From positions 1 to 64,000 of the forward strand of contig CAVOXO010000010.1 in assembly GCA_963700425.1 (NCBI GenBank): a stretch of DNA of 64,000 bases, in the 5' to 3' direction. The DNA is from CAVOXO01 sp963700425. Its GTDB lineage: Bacteria; Actinomycetota; Acidimicrobiia; Acidimicrobiales; Microtrichaceae. Below, piece by piece: positions 34,550-43,209 of this stretch. Position numbers and translations under genes: made by a program. Below the pieces are notes generated by a model. That model saw only the letters and a list, made by a program, of their open reading frames with translations. It was not told the origin of the DNA and did no database searches. Position 1 is the first letter of the stretch, and every line of letters starts with the position of its first letter.

Positions 34550-36176
34550 TCAGCGATAGCGATTGGTCATCGGCAGCCGCCGGTCACGGCCGAACGCCTT
34601 GGTACTGATGCGAATGCCCGGCGGGTTCTGGCGGCGCTTGTACTCGGCCCGGTCGACGAGACGGCAGATCCTCGACACCAGATCGGGATCGTGTCCTGCC
34701 ACGACCAGATCCGCAGCAGTCAGATCGCCTTCGACATAGCCCTCCAGCAAGGGATCGAGCACGTCGTAGGGGGGTAGCGACTGATCATCGCGTTGGTCGG
34801 GACGCAGCTCGGCCGAAGGGGCCTTCGTGATGACGGTCTCGGGGATGATCTCCCGACCGGACTGGGCGTTGCGCCATCGACACAGGTCATAGACGCGGGT
34901 CTTGTACACGTCCTTGATCACCGCCAGACCGCCGGCGGAATCGCCGTACAGCGTCGAATACCCCACGGCCATCTCGGACTTGTTGCCCGTGGTCAGTACC
35001 AACCACCCGAACTTGTTCGACAGGGCCATGAGCACGACCCCGCGTATCCGTGACTGCAGGTTCTCCTCGGTGAGGTCGGCGTCGCGTCCGGCGAAGGAGT
35101 CCGCCAGGGCCTGTTCGAACGCGCCATGGACGCCGTCGATGGGAATGACCCGCCCGTCGATTCCCAGGTTGGCGACCAGCCGTTCGGCGTCGGTGATCGA
35201 GCCCTCCGAGGAATACCGCGACGGCATCATCACGACATGGACGTTCTCGGCCCCGAGGGCGTCGACGGCGATCGTGGTGACGAGCGAGGAGTCGACTCCA
35301 CCGGAGAGCCCGAGGACCGCCTCCCCGAACCCGTTCTTGTGCAGGTAGTCGCGGGTCCCCAGCACCAGCGCCTTCCAGATCTCCTCCGCGGGAACGAGCG
35401 GTTCGACGATCGACCCCCTGGGCCGAACCGCGGGATCGAGGGGGATCGACACGACCTCGATCGCCTCCTCGAACGCCGGCGCCACCGACGTCACGACGCC
35501 GTCGGCGGCCACCACCATGGACGCGCCGTCGAAGACCAGCTCGTCCTGCCCCCCCACCTGGTTCACGTAGACGATGGGAACCCCTGCGGCCCGCGCTCGT
35601 TCGGAGAGCATCAGCTCACGTTCGAGCGTCTTCTGGAGATGGTACGGCGAGCCGTTGAGATTCAGCAGTATCTCGGCGCCCGCGTCCGCCTGACCGAGGA
35701 CCGGGCCGTCGGCGATCCAGATGTCCTCACAGATCGACACACCGACCGCGACACCGTCGAAGTCCCACAGGGGTTGGTGCCGGGTGCCCGGCGCGAACCA
35801 GCGGTCCTCGTCGAAGACCGCGTAGGTGGGGAGCTCGACCTTGTCGTATCGATAGGCGACCTCGCCGTGTCGCAGCACGAACGCGCTCGTTGGTGAGCTC
35901 CGTCGCCCCGTGATGGCCCGGTCCGCCCACGATCGCCGCACACTCGCCCACGTGCGCGGCGATGTAGTCCACCTCCGCGAGACAGTCGGCGACGAAGCTG
36001 CTGCGCACCAACAGATCCTCGGGGGGGTACCCGCAGACCGCGAGCTCACCGAACACGGCGATCTGTGCTCCCGCCGCCTCCGCCTCGCGCAGCGCCTCGA
36101 TGATCCTGTCGGCGTTGGCGCGAAGCGCCCCCACCGTGGGATTGAGCTGGCAGAGGGCGACGGTGAGCTCTGACAC
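34550..36176 (-). CDS. nadE: Glutamine-dependent NAD synthetase, one frame break
   Basis: About 541 residues. The nitrilase-type glutaminase domain starts MSELTVALCQLNPTVGALRA with the catalytic Glu in AVFGELAVCGYPPEDLL, the Lys in YRYDKVELPTYAVFDE and the Cys in VGVSICEDIW. The synthetase domain has the P-loop GLSGGVDSSLV and TTGNKSEMAVGYSTLYGD. The frame changes near 35893: removing one G turns TNERV into TNSAFVLRHGEVA. NadE makes NAD from deamido-NAD, ATP and glutamine and is normally essential, so a sequence error is likely. Confidence 0.92.
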
Positions 36177-36211
36177 GGCCGGTCAGCCTACGGCCCGGTC
36201 GCCGCCGGATA

Positions 36212-36243
36212 CGACAGAGGGGCCCGAGAGGACCCCTCTGTCG
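36212..36243 (-). terminator. Hairpin after glutamine synthetase II
   Basis: CGACAGAGGGG and CCCCTCTGTCG form a perfect 11-pair stem with a ten-base loop, 25 bases past the end of the GSII gene and just before nadE. No T run follows. Confidence 0.6.
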
Positions 36244-36267
36244 CCCAGCTCTGTTGTCGTCCGCTCG

Positions 36268-37281
36268 TCAGGCCAGAGCCGAACACACGGTGTCGGTGAT
36301 GAGCCCCGCGACCTCGTAGGGGTCGCAGTTGGCGTTCGGGCGTCGATCCTCGACATAGCCCTTCTGGTCGCGAGCGACCTGCCAGGGGATGCGGATCGAG
36401 GCACCGCGATCGGAGACCCCGTAGCGGAACTCCGAGAAGTGGGCCGTCTCGTGGAGACCGGTCAGCCGCTCCTCATATCCGTGGCCGTAGACCTCGAGGA
36501 GCTTCTCGGGAACCCCGGGAGCGCCCATGGCCTCGCACGCCGCGATGATCGCGTCGTAGCTCTCCCGCATGGCCTTGGTCGAGAAATTGGTGTGACACCC
36601 CGCGCCGTTCCAGTCACCCTTGATGGGCTTGGCCGAGATCGAGGCATCGACGCCGAAGTCCTCGGCGATGCGGTACAGGAGGTAGCGCGCCATCCACATG
36701 TGATCACCGACCTCGACCGTGGTGGCCGGGCCGATCTGGTACTCCCACTGGCCCAACATCACCTCGGCGTTCGTCCCCGAGATCGACAGACCCGCCTCCA
36801 TGCACGCGGTGGTGTGGGCCTCGACGACGTCGCGCCCCGAGATCTCCGTGGCACCGATGCCGCAGTAGTAGGGGCCCTGCGGGGCGGGGTAGTACACGCC
36901 TGACTCGGGCCAACCGAGAGGCCGTCCGTGGGAGAAGAAGGTGTACTCCTGCTCCATGCCGAACCACATGTCCTGGTCGGCGTACTTCTCGGCGATCTCC
37001 ACACACGCGGCGCGGGTGTTCGTGGGGTGAGGCTCCATCGTGTCGGGCACCAACACGTCGCACAGCACGAGAACGCTGTCGCCGCCGCGGATCGGATCGG
37101 GGCAGGTGAAGACCGGCCGCAGCACGCAGTCGGAATTCGAACCGGGAGCCTGGTTGGTCGACGAGCCGTCGAAACCCCACAGGGGCGGTTCGGCGCCGTT
37201 GTCGAGGATCTTGGTCTTGGATCGCATTTGGGGGGTTGGTTCCGTCCCGTCGATCCAGATGTATTCAGCCCTGTACGCCAC
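36268..37281 (-). CDS. glnII: Type II (eukaryote-like) glutamine synthetase
   Basis: 337 residues from GTG 37281 (AAGGTG upstream). It shows the GSII signature: RAEYIWIDGTEPTPQMRSKT, PPLWGFDGSSTNQAPGSNSD, MWFGMEQEYTFF (metal Glu), GLSISGTNAEVMLGQWEYQI, GDWNGAGCHTNFSTKAMRES and RGASIRIPW. It joins ammonium to glutamate using ATP. GSII is decameric and, unlike GSI, lacks the adenylylation tyrosine. It is divergent from a GSI gene across 204 bases, giving the cell two unrelated synthetases from one locus. Confidence 0.93.
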   Translation of the reverse strand: MAYRAEYIWIDGTEPTPQMRSKTKILDNGAEPPLWGFDGSSTNQAPGSNSDCVLRPVFTCPDPIRGGDSVLVLCDVLVPDTMEPHPTNTRAACVEIAEKYADQDMWFGMEQEYTFFSHGRPLGWPESGVYYPAPQGPYYCGIGATEISGRDVVEAHTTACMEAGLSISGTNAEVMLGQWEYQIGPATTVEVGDHMWMARYLLYRIAEDFGVDASISAKPIKGDWNGAGCHTNFSTKAMRESYDAIIAACEAMGAPGVPEKLLEVYGHGYEERLTGLHETAHFSEFRYGVSDRGASIRIPWQVARDQKGYVEDRRPNANCDPYEVAGLITDTVCSALA

Positions 37282-37437
37282 TCGATCACCTTCTTGTCGG
37301 GGGGCCTCCGAGCGGTCGGCCCGGACGCTGTTGTAGTCGTGTCCGTCCACGCCAGACAACTGCGCTGCGGATACAGCGCCAACAGTGGTCCCTTCGGGTT
37401 TCCCATCCGTTGCCCGATTGTGAATGCTGTGTTAACA

Positions 37438-37453
37438 GCCACCTCGAAGTTTC
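37438..37453 (-). promoter_or_regulatory. Weak GlnR-box-like pair
   Basis: On the minus strand GAAAC-n6-GTGGC matches the half-site order GaAAc-n6-gTnAc of actinobacterial GlnR boxes in nine of ten positions. Only one a/b pair is seen, so the match could be chance. It lies in the divergent spacer between the two glutamine synthetase genes. Confidence 0.2.
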
Positions 37454-37485
37454 GTTCCGTGGACCGAGTGCGTCATCGTGGGGGC

Positions 37486-38823
37486 ATGCCCGAGCAACAG
37501 TCCTACGTCCTTCGCACCATCGAAGAACGACACGTGCGCCTGGTGCGCCTGTGGTTCTGCGACGTGCTGGGTCAGCTCAAGTCCGTCGCCATCACGCCCG
37601 TCGAGCTCGAGACCGCGTTCGAGGAAGGGGTGCAGTTCGACGGATCGGCCATCGACGGTTTCAGCCGCGTCCAGGAGAGCGACGTGCTGGCGATGCCCGA
37701 CGCCGCGAGCTTCCAACTCATGGCGTCGGCCGGCTCGGGCGAGGTGTCGGCCCGCATGTTCTGCGACCTCGTGAACCTCGACCGGAGCCCCTTCGAGGGG
37801 GACCCCCGGCAGGTCCTCAAGCGGAACCTCGCCCAGGCTCACGAGGCGGGCTTCGACATGATGTGCGCCCCCGAGGTGGAGTTCTTCTACTTCCGCGACG
37901 ACTTCGCCGAGGCCGGGCCCGTCCCCCTCGACCAGGCCAGCTACTTCGACCTCACGACCGCGGACGTCAGCTCCGACATCCGCCGTGCGACGATCGCGGG
38001 GCTCGAGGCCGCGGGCATCCCGGTGGAGTACTCGTTCCACGAGGACGCCCCCTCCCAGCACGAGATCGATCTGCGCTACACCGACGGACTCACCATGGCC
38101 GACAACCTGATGACGCTTCGCCTGATGGTGCGGGAGGTGGCACTGCAGCACGGAGTCCACGCCACCTTCATGCCCAAACCGCTCACGGGGGTGCAGGGGT
38201 CGGGGATGCACACCCACCTGTCGCTCTTCGCGAAGGAGGACAATGCGTTCTTTGCCGAAGGTGCCGATGCCAACCTGTCCGACACCGCCCGATGGTTCAC
38301 CGCGGGCCTCCTGCGCCATGCGCCGGAGATCACCGCGGTCACCAACCAGCTGGTCAACAGCTACAAGCGTCTGGTGGCCGGCTTCGAGGCACCCGTGCAC
38401 GTGAGCTGGGCACGGAACAACCGGTCGGCGCTCGTCCGCGTTCCGGTTCCGAAGCCCGGCAAGGAGGAGGTCGCCACCCGGATCGAGTACCGGGCCCTCG
38501 ACCCCGCCTGCAACCCGTATCTGGCGTTCGCGGTGATCCTGGCTGCCGGACTGGCCGGGATCGAGGGTCGCTACGAGTTGCCCCCCGAGTCGCAACGCAA
38601 CCTCTTCGAGATGTCCGACGCCGAACGACGCAAGGCCGGCATCGAGCTGCTCCCGATGTCGCTCGCCGACGCCCTCGACCGGATGGAGGAGTCGTCGCTG
38701 GTGCGCGAAACTCTCGGTGAGCACATCTTCGAGTGGTTCCTCCGCAACAAGCGGGCCGAGTGGGCGGACTACAAGGCGCACGTCAGCCAGTTCGAGCTCG
38801 ACCGCTACCTGACCAACTGGTAA
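37486..38823 (+). CDS. glnA: Type I glutamine synthetase
   Basis: 445 residues from ATG 37486. Beta-grasp domain VRLVRLWFCDVLGQLKSVAI, FDGSAIDGFSRVQESDVLA, CAPEVEFFYF (metal Glu), ATFMPKPLTGVQGSGMHTHL, SWARNNRSALVRVP and RIEYRALDPACNPYLAFAVI. The length is that of the compact GSI-alpha class without the 25-residue insertion. The adenylylation Tyr context (NLYDLP) of GSI-beta is not seen; NLFEM stands there, so control is probably not by adenylylation. The regulator at 38829 starts six bases after its stop. Confidence 0.92.
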   Translation: MPEQQSYVLRTIEERHVRLVRLWFCDVLGQLKSVAITPVELETAFEEGVQFDGSAIDGFSRVQESDVLAMPDAASFQLMASAGSGEVSARMFCDLVNLDRSPFEGDPRQVLKRNLAQAHEAGFDMMCAPEVEFFYFRDDFAEAGPVPLDQASYFDLTTADVSSDIRRATIAGLEAAGIPVEYSFHEDAPSQHEIDLRYTDGLTMADNLMTLRLMVREVALQHGVHATFMPKPLTGVQGSGMHTHLSLFAKEDNAFFAEGADANLSDTARWFTAGLLRHAPEITAVTNQLVNSYKRLVAGFEAPVHVSWARNNRSALVRVPVPKPGKEEVATRIEYRALDPACNPYLAFAVILAAGLAGIEGRYELPPESQRNLFEMSDAERRKAGIELLPMSLADALDRMEESSLVRETLGEHIFEWFLRNKRAEWADYKAHVSQFELDRYLTNW

Positions 38824-38828
38824 CCGAC

Positions 38829-39497
38829 GTGGAACCACTGCTGTGCTGGCCCGATCCCCCACCGGTGGACGTGGCGCGTTCGCTCGACCTCGCCGCCCTC
38901 GAGTGGACGGCGGTGTCGAGCGACACCGGGGCCTCTGCGGGCAGTTGGTCAGGAGCGGTCGTCGACCTCTCCGACGAGCCCGAGTCCGGAATCGGGCTCT
39001 TGCGTGCCCTACGACGAGCCGACCTGGCCATCAGCCCGATACTCGTTCTCGTCAGGGGATCCGACCTCCATCTGCTCGACGGGCGAAGCGACCTGTTCGA
39101 GGACTTCTGCCTCACGCCCGCGCACCCGAGTGAACTCGACGCCCGGGTCCGCCACCTCCTGGCCCGCGGCGGACACACCGATCCCGGAGACGCGGAGATC
39201 CACTACGACGCGTTGCAGGTCAACATCGAGACGTACCAGGCCTCGATCGAGGGGCGGCCGCTCGATCTCACCTACATGGAGTACGAGCTGTTGAAGTTCC
39301 TCGCCTCCAATCCGGGGAGGGTCTTCACCCGCGAGACCTTGCTGAGTCGGGTGTGGGGATACGAGTACTACGGCGGAGCGCGGACCGTCGACGTCCACAT
39401 CCGCCGTCTCCGGGCCAAACTCGGCGAGGAACACGCCGCTCTCATCGCCACGGTGCGTTCGGTGGGATACCGCTTCGGCGAGAGCCGCTGGGGCTGA
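38829..39497 (+). CDS. Winged-helix response regulator, GlnR-like
   Basis: 222 residues from GTG 38829. The C-terminal OmpR-type winged helix is clear: LDLTYMEYELLKFLASNPGR, VFTRETLLSRVWGYEYYGGA, RTVDVHIRRLRAKLGEE and VRSVGYRFGE. The N-terminal receiver is degenerate: AVVDLSDEPESGIGLLRALR keeps one aspartate, but the acidic pair at the start and the usual lysine are not evident. Actinobacterial GlnR is such an atypical receiver-winged-helix protein and controls nitrogen genes. Its position in a likely operon with glnA supports that role, by inference. Confidence 0.75.
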   Translation: MEPLLCWPDPPPVDVARSLDLAALEWTAVSSDTGASAGSWSGAVVDLSDEPESGIGLLRALRRADLAISPILVLVRGSDLHLLDGRSDLFEDFCLTPAHPSELDARVRHLLARGGHTDPGDAEIHYDALQVNIETYQASIEGRPLDLTYMEYELLKFLASNPGRVFTRETLLSRVWGYEYYGGARTVDVHIRRLRAKLGEEHAALIATVRSVGYRFGESRWG

Positions 39498-39518
39498 CAG
39501 GCCCCCGGGGCCGAGCCG

Positions 39519-39677
39519 TCAGCCGTTCAGATCGAGAAGCTCGGAGCCCTCGTTCGACGAATCCACGTCCACCTTCACGGCGGTGCCGATCACGGCTGCG
39601 AGGATTCCACCCGAGATGATGATCACGACGGGAAGCACCACGACGAGTGCGATGACGATGAGGACGGCTCCGGCCAT
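39519..39677 (-). CDS. 52-residue single-span membrane protein
   Basis: ATG 39677 opens MAGAVLIVIALVVVLPVVII followed by ISGGILAAVIGTAV, one long membrane helix, and an acidic tail (DVDSSNEGSELLDLNG). AGGATAGGG upstream is an acceptable ribosome site. It lies four bases after ridA on the same strand, so the two are probably co-transcribed. No family is recognised. Confidence 0.5.
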   Translation of the reverse strand: MAGAVLIVIALVVVLPVVIIISGGILAAVIGTAVKVDVDSSNEGSELLDLNG

Positions 39678-39681
39678 GTCC

Positions 39682-40038
39682 CTATCCTGCCGCACCCGGA
39701 CGCAGCAGCCAAGCTTCGACCTCCACGAGTGCGCCGAGCGGAAGTGCCGCCACCGCCACGGCCGAGCGAGCCGGTCGGTGCGTGCCGAACGCCGCGAGGT
39801 ACAGGTCGTTCATCTCCGCGTAGTCCTCCATGTCGACGAGGAACACGGTGGTCTTCACCACGTCGTCGAGGGTCGCTCCACCGGTGGCCGCGACCGAGGC
39901 GAGGTTGGACATCGCCTGGTGCATCTGGGCGGCGAATCCGTCGGCCAGACCGTCGGGACCGAGGCCGATCTGCCCGGAGGTGACCAGGAAGTCTCCCGCA
40001 GCGACCAGGGGGGTGTAGGGACCGACGGGCGTGCTCAT
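39682..40038 (-). CDS. ridA: RidA-family deaminase
   Basis: 118 residues from ATG 40038: VGPYTPLVAAGDFLVTSGQI, MSNLASVAATGGATLDDVVK, TTVFLVDMEDYAEMNDLYLA, PARSAVAVAALPLGALVEVE. The substrate Arg (R in PARSA) and the final glutamate are in place. RidA hydrolyses reactive enamine and imine intermediates made by PLP enzymes. Earlier in-frame codons lack family similarity and were dropped. Confidence 0.88.
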   Translation of the reverse strand: MSTPVGPYTPLVAAGDFLVTSGQIGLGPDGLADGFAAQMHQAMSNLASVAATGGATLDDVVKTTVFLVDMEDYAEMNDLYLAAFGTHRPARSAVAVAALPLGALVEVEAWLLRPGAAG

Positions 40039-40085
40039 CAAGAGCGAGGCTACCGTCCACCCGCCCACCGCCGTAGGGTCGTGCG

Positions 40086-40466
40086 ATGAGCGCCGCTCTT
40101 CCCGCTGACAAACGACCCGTCGACAGGACGCCGGTTCACACCGCCGACCTGCCCGACACCCCGCGCCGCGATGCCAATGTCCCTGCCGGTGCGTGGCACG
40201 AAGCTCCCGCGATCCTGGCAGAGGCCGCCGAGCAGGTCGGCGGGGCAGAGGCGATGTACAAGCGACGCATCGGCGACTGGCTCCTGTGGCGCGCGGGGCC
40301 GGCCCGGGGCGACCATGCCCGCTACGTGGCCATCGACTCGCGGAATCTCGATCGCAGCGTCGTGTTCGCGCTCGATCCCGATGGCACGGGACGGGGAGTG
40401 GGCCCCAGCGGCGCCGACCACGTCCGATTCCGCACGTGGAAGGAAGACCTCAGGGACAACGACTAG
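40086..40466 (+). CDS. Uncharacterised small soluble protein
   Basis: 126 residues with a loose, proline-rich first 30, then MYKRRIGDWLLWRAGPARGD, ARYVAIDSRNLDRSVVFALD and ADHVRFRTWKEDLRDND. The second half looks like a compact alpha/beta domain. I do not recognise it. It is divergent from ridA across 47 bases and ends against the molybdenum-hydroxylase-like gene (convergent). Confidence 0.5.
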   Translation: MSAALPADKRPVDRTPVHTADLPDTPRRDANVPAGAWHEAPAILAEAAEQVGGAEAMYKRRIGDWLLWRAGPARGDHARYVAIDSRNLDRSVVFALDPDGTGRGVGPSGADHVRFRTWKEDLRDND

Positions 40467-40467
40467 A

Positions 40468-42145
40468 TCAGCTCCCCGACCTCGCACGGGTCGGCCACAC
40501 CGGTGCGAGATCGTCCGCCAACCAGGCTGCCGCCGCAACCGCGGCAAAGACCGCGTCGCTTCCGTTGACCGGTTCGGAGTCGTCGTCGATGATCGCGACC
40601 TCGACCGGTGGCATCTCGGCCGGTCGCACGATGCCGAACGACCGGATCGTCAGGTCGAGCACCTCGCCGGAATCGGCGACCGCCAGCCCTTCGGTCCGAA
40701 CCCAGCCGAGCGCCATGTGGGCCGCCCCGATGCAGTAGCTCCGCAGGACAACGGCGTCGAGCACCGATCCGCATCGCACGGTCACCGCGACGCCGTCCGC
40801 TCCGAGACTCGCTGTCGCCGTCGCCCCCTCCGGCGATGTCACCTGCACGGTCCGGGTCGCCCCCGGCCTGACGTCCTCGGAGTGGCCGGTCCCCGACCGA
40901 CCCACACCCTCGACGTCGGCGACGGGGGCGAGGACCGCGGCCATGGCTGCGACCTCGGCCCACCCCGCGGCCCGAAGCGACACCGATGTCGGTGGACCGG
41001 GCACGTCGACCTCCTCCACGACGACCCCCGGAGCGACGGCGGCGATGGCCGCGACGATCCCCTCGGTCGCCACCACCCTGACCGTTCCGGTGCCGTCCGC
41101 CGCGGAGACCGACCGCCATCGGAGGCCTCTTCGGACCGTTCCGCACGACGTCCTCCCGGGTCCACCGAGCTCGAACCGGTCGTCCGTGCGCGGCCGCGAG
41201 CCGTCGGGCGATCTCGGGGAGAGGACTGTCCACCTTGGCCCCGAATGCTCCGCCGTTGCCCAGCGGTGAGGTGGGCTCGCCGCCCGGAGCGCACCACGAC
41301 GCGTCCGGTTCGAGTGCAGCCGGTTCGACCCAGCCGGTCTGCAGGGTCAGATCCCAGTCCCCTTCCGGCAGAGAGAGCGGAGGCGTCGGGTCCAGAGTCG
41401 TTCTGCGGCCCTGCACCCTCCCCGCCTCTCGACGGGCACCGGACATGGTGTCGGCCACCTGCCACACGCCGTCACCGTCGACCATGGCGACGGCGGAGTC
41501 GTCCGGGGCGGAGTCGTCCGCGAAGCCTCCGCCGCCGAGAGGGATGTCGAGGTCGACGCGTTGGGGGGCCCGACCTTCGAGCGACGCCCTGCGTTCCGCA
41601 TCGGCCACGACCCGACCCGGCCCGAGCCCCTCGCCGAGATCACCGGCAGCCACTGAGAGATCCTTCTGGACGACAGAGGTCGCTGCCGCCGTAGCGGCCG
41701 CTTCCTCGATGGTCTGCCAGCCGGTGCAACGACACAGATGGGCGGACAGTCCGCGGTCGACGGCGCCCCGATCGTCGAGACGTCCCTTCACCCTCAGTGC
41801 CTCGAGGCGCATGACGATCCCGGGAGTGCAGAATCCGCACTGGGAGCCGCCCGTCGAGCACAGCGCTCGGGACCAACCGGAGCGGGTGACCTCGTCGAGG
41901 CCATCGAGGGTGGTGATCTCCCGTCCGGCCACCCGCCGGAGCGGGGTCACGCAGCTCACCCGGGGATCGCCGTCGACCCAGACGGTGCAGCATCCGCATT
42001 GACCCTGGGGGGCGCACCCGTCCTTCACCGACACGATTCCCAGCCGATCCCGAAGCGCCTCGAGCAGCGAGATCCCGTCGTCGACGATCTGCCGGACCCG
42101 TCCGTCAACCGTGATCGAGACCGTCGGGCGCGCTTCGTCGGGCAT
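40468..42145 (-). CDS. Fused [2Fe-2S] / short molybdopterin-domain protein, one frame break
   Basis: About 558 residues. Residues 1-160 are a complete small subunit of a xanthine-dehydrogenase-type enzyme: plant-type cluster Cys in CAPQGQCGCCTVW, second cluster in GGSQCGFCTPG and LCRCTGWQTIEE. The following region has molybdopterin large-subunit traits: GNGGAFGAKVDSPLPEIARR, RPVRARWTREDVVRNGPKRP and, near the end, GAAHMALGWVRTEGLAVADS, then a final RPAEMPPVEVA. That region is only about 390 residues against roughly 700-770 in normal large subunits, so it is unusually compact. One extra base near 41090 shifts the frame (ADGTGTVRVVATEGIVA continues it). Cofactor binding is inferred. Confidence 0.6.
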
Positions 42146-42170
42146 GGGGCCACACGATAGGTTCACCGAA

Positions 42171-43134
42171 ATGCACCCGACTCCGGCGGCGCTCGGCGCC
42201 GATCCCGACCCGACGAGTTCTCTGTCCCGACGCCGGTTGCTGATCGCCACCGGCGCTGTCGTGGCATCGGCGGCGGCCGCCGCCTGCGGGTCCGACGACT
42301 CCGGCGAGAACGCCGCGAACAGACGACGGCGGGCCCACCTCGACCGGGGCACCCGGTGTCGACACCTCGTTCCTGCTCGTTCCTTCGTTCCCGGTGGCCG
42401 AGCCGTTCCTCCTGGCCGGGGTGGAGGCCCGCATGCCCTTCGTGATCGGCGCCCCCGATGGGGCACCGCTCGATGAGATCTCCGGGCCGGTGGTGTTCAC
42501 CGCCACCCGTGACGGATCTCCCGTCGGCGATCCCGTCGAGGTGGAGCCGCGAGCCGAAGGCCTGACCCGGGCCTACCTGCCCTACACCTTCACGTTCCCC
42601 GAACCGGGCGTCTATCAGATCGAGGGAGTGTACGAGGGGGAACCGCTCATCGCCCCGGTGCAGGTGTTCCCCGCCGACCAGTCCACCACTCCCCTCCCCG
42701 GTCAGCCGCTACCGGCGGTCGACACCCCCACGACCACAGACGGGCGCGGGGTGTCACCGATCTGCACCGACAAGCCGCCCTGTGACCTCCACTCGCAGAA
42801 TCTCGCCGACGTCGTGGGCAACGGCCGACCGACCGCCCTGTTGGTCTCCACGCCGGCGTTCTGCCAGACGGCCATCTGTGGCCCGGTCCTCGACCTGGTC
42901 ATCGACGCCGCCGAACGGTACCCCGGAATCGACGTCGTGCACGCCGAGGTCTACGCCAATCCCGAAGAGGTGCAGTCCATCGCCGAGGCGACACCGGCAC
43001 CGGTGATCGACGCCCTCGGCCTGACCTACGAGCCCTCGCTGTTCGTCGCCGATTCCTCCGGAATCGTGACATCGCGCCTCGATCTGATCTTCGACGCCGG
43101 CGAGCTGGACGAGGCCCTCTCCGCCGTCTCCTGA
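42171..43134 (+). CDS. Thioredoxin-like lipoprotein, one frame break
   Basis: About 320 residues. The N-terminus LSRRRLLIATGAVVASAAAA, then AC, has twin arginines and a lipobox, so it is exported and anchored, perhaps by the Tat route. A beta-rich middle domain (DEISGPVVFTATRDGSPVGD, PEPGVYQIEGVYEGEP) precedes a thioredoxin-fold end with RPTALLVSTPAFCQTAICGP, where two cysteines are four apart rather than two. Removing one A near 42325 joins the frames (GPTSTGAPGVDTSFLLVPSF). The start is ATG 42171. Function unknown; redox or copper chaperone roles are possible. Confidence 0.65.
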
Positions 43135-43209
43135 GCGGAACCTCCCGCGGAGGATGTGGCCGCTCCGGGATGGCCTGCGTACCATCCCCGGAGGGAAAGG
43201 GGAGGTCCG

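Noticed and set aside
37282..37485. Glutamine riboswitch or classical GlnR operator between the glutamine synthetase genes
   Set aside because: I could not trace a riboswitch fold, and only one imperfect half pair of a GlnR box is visible; it is listed only as a weak site.
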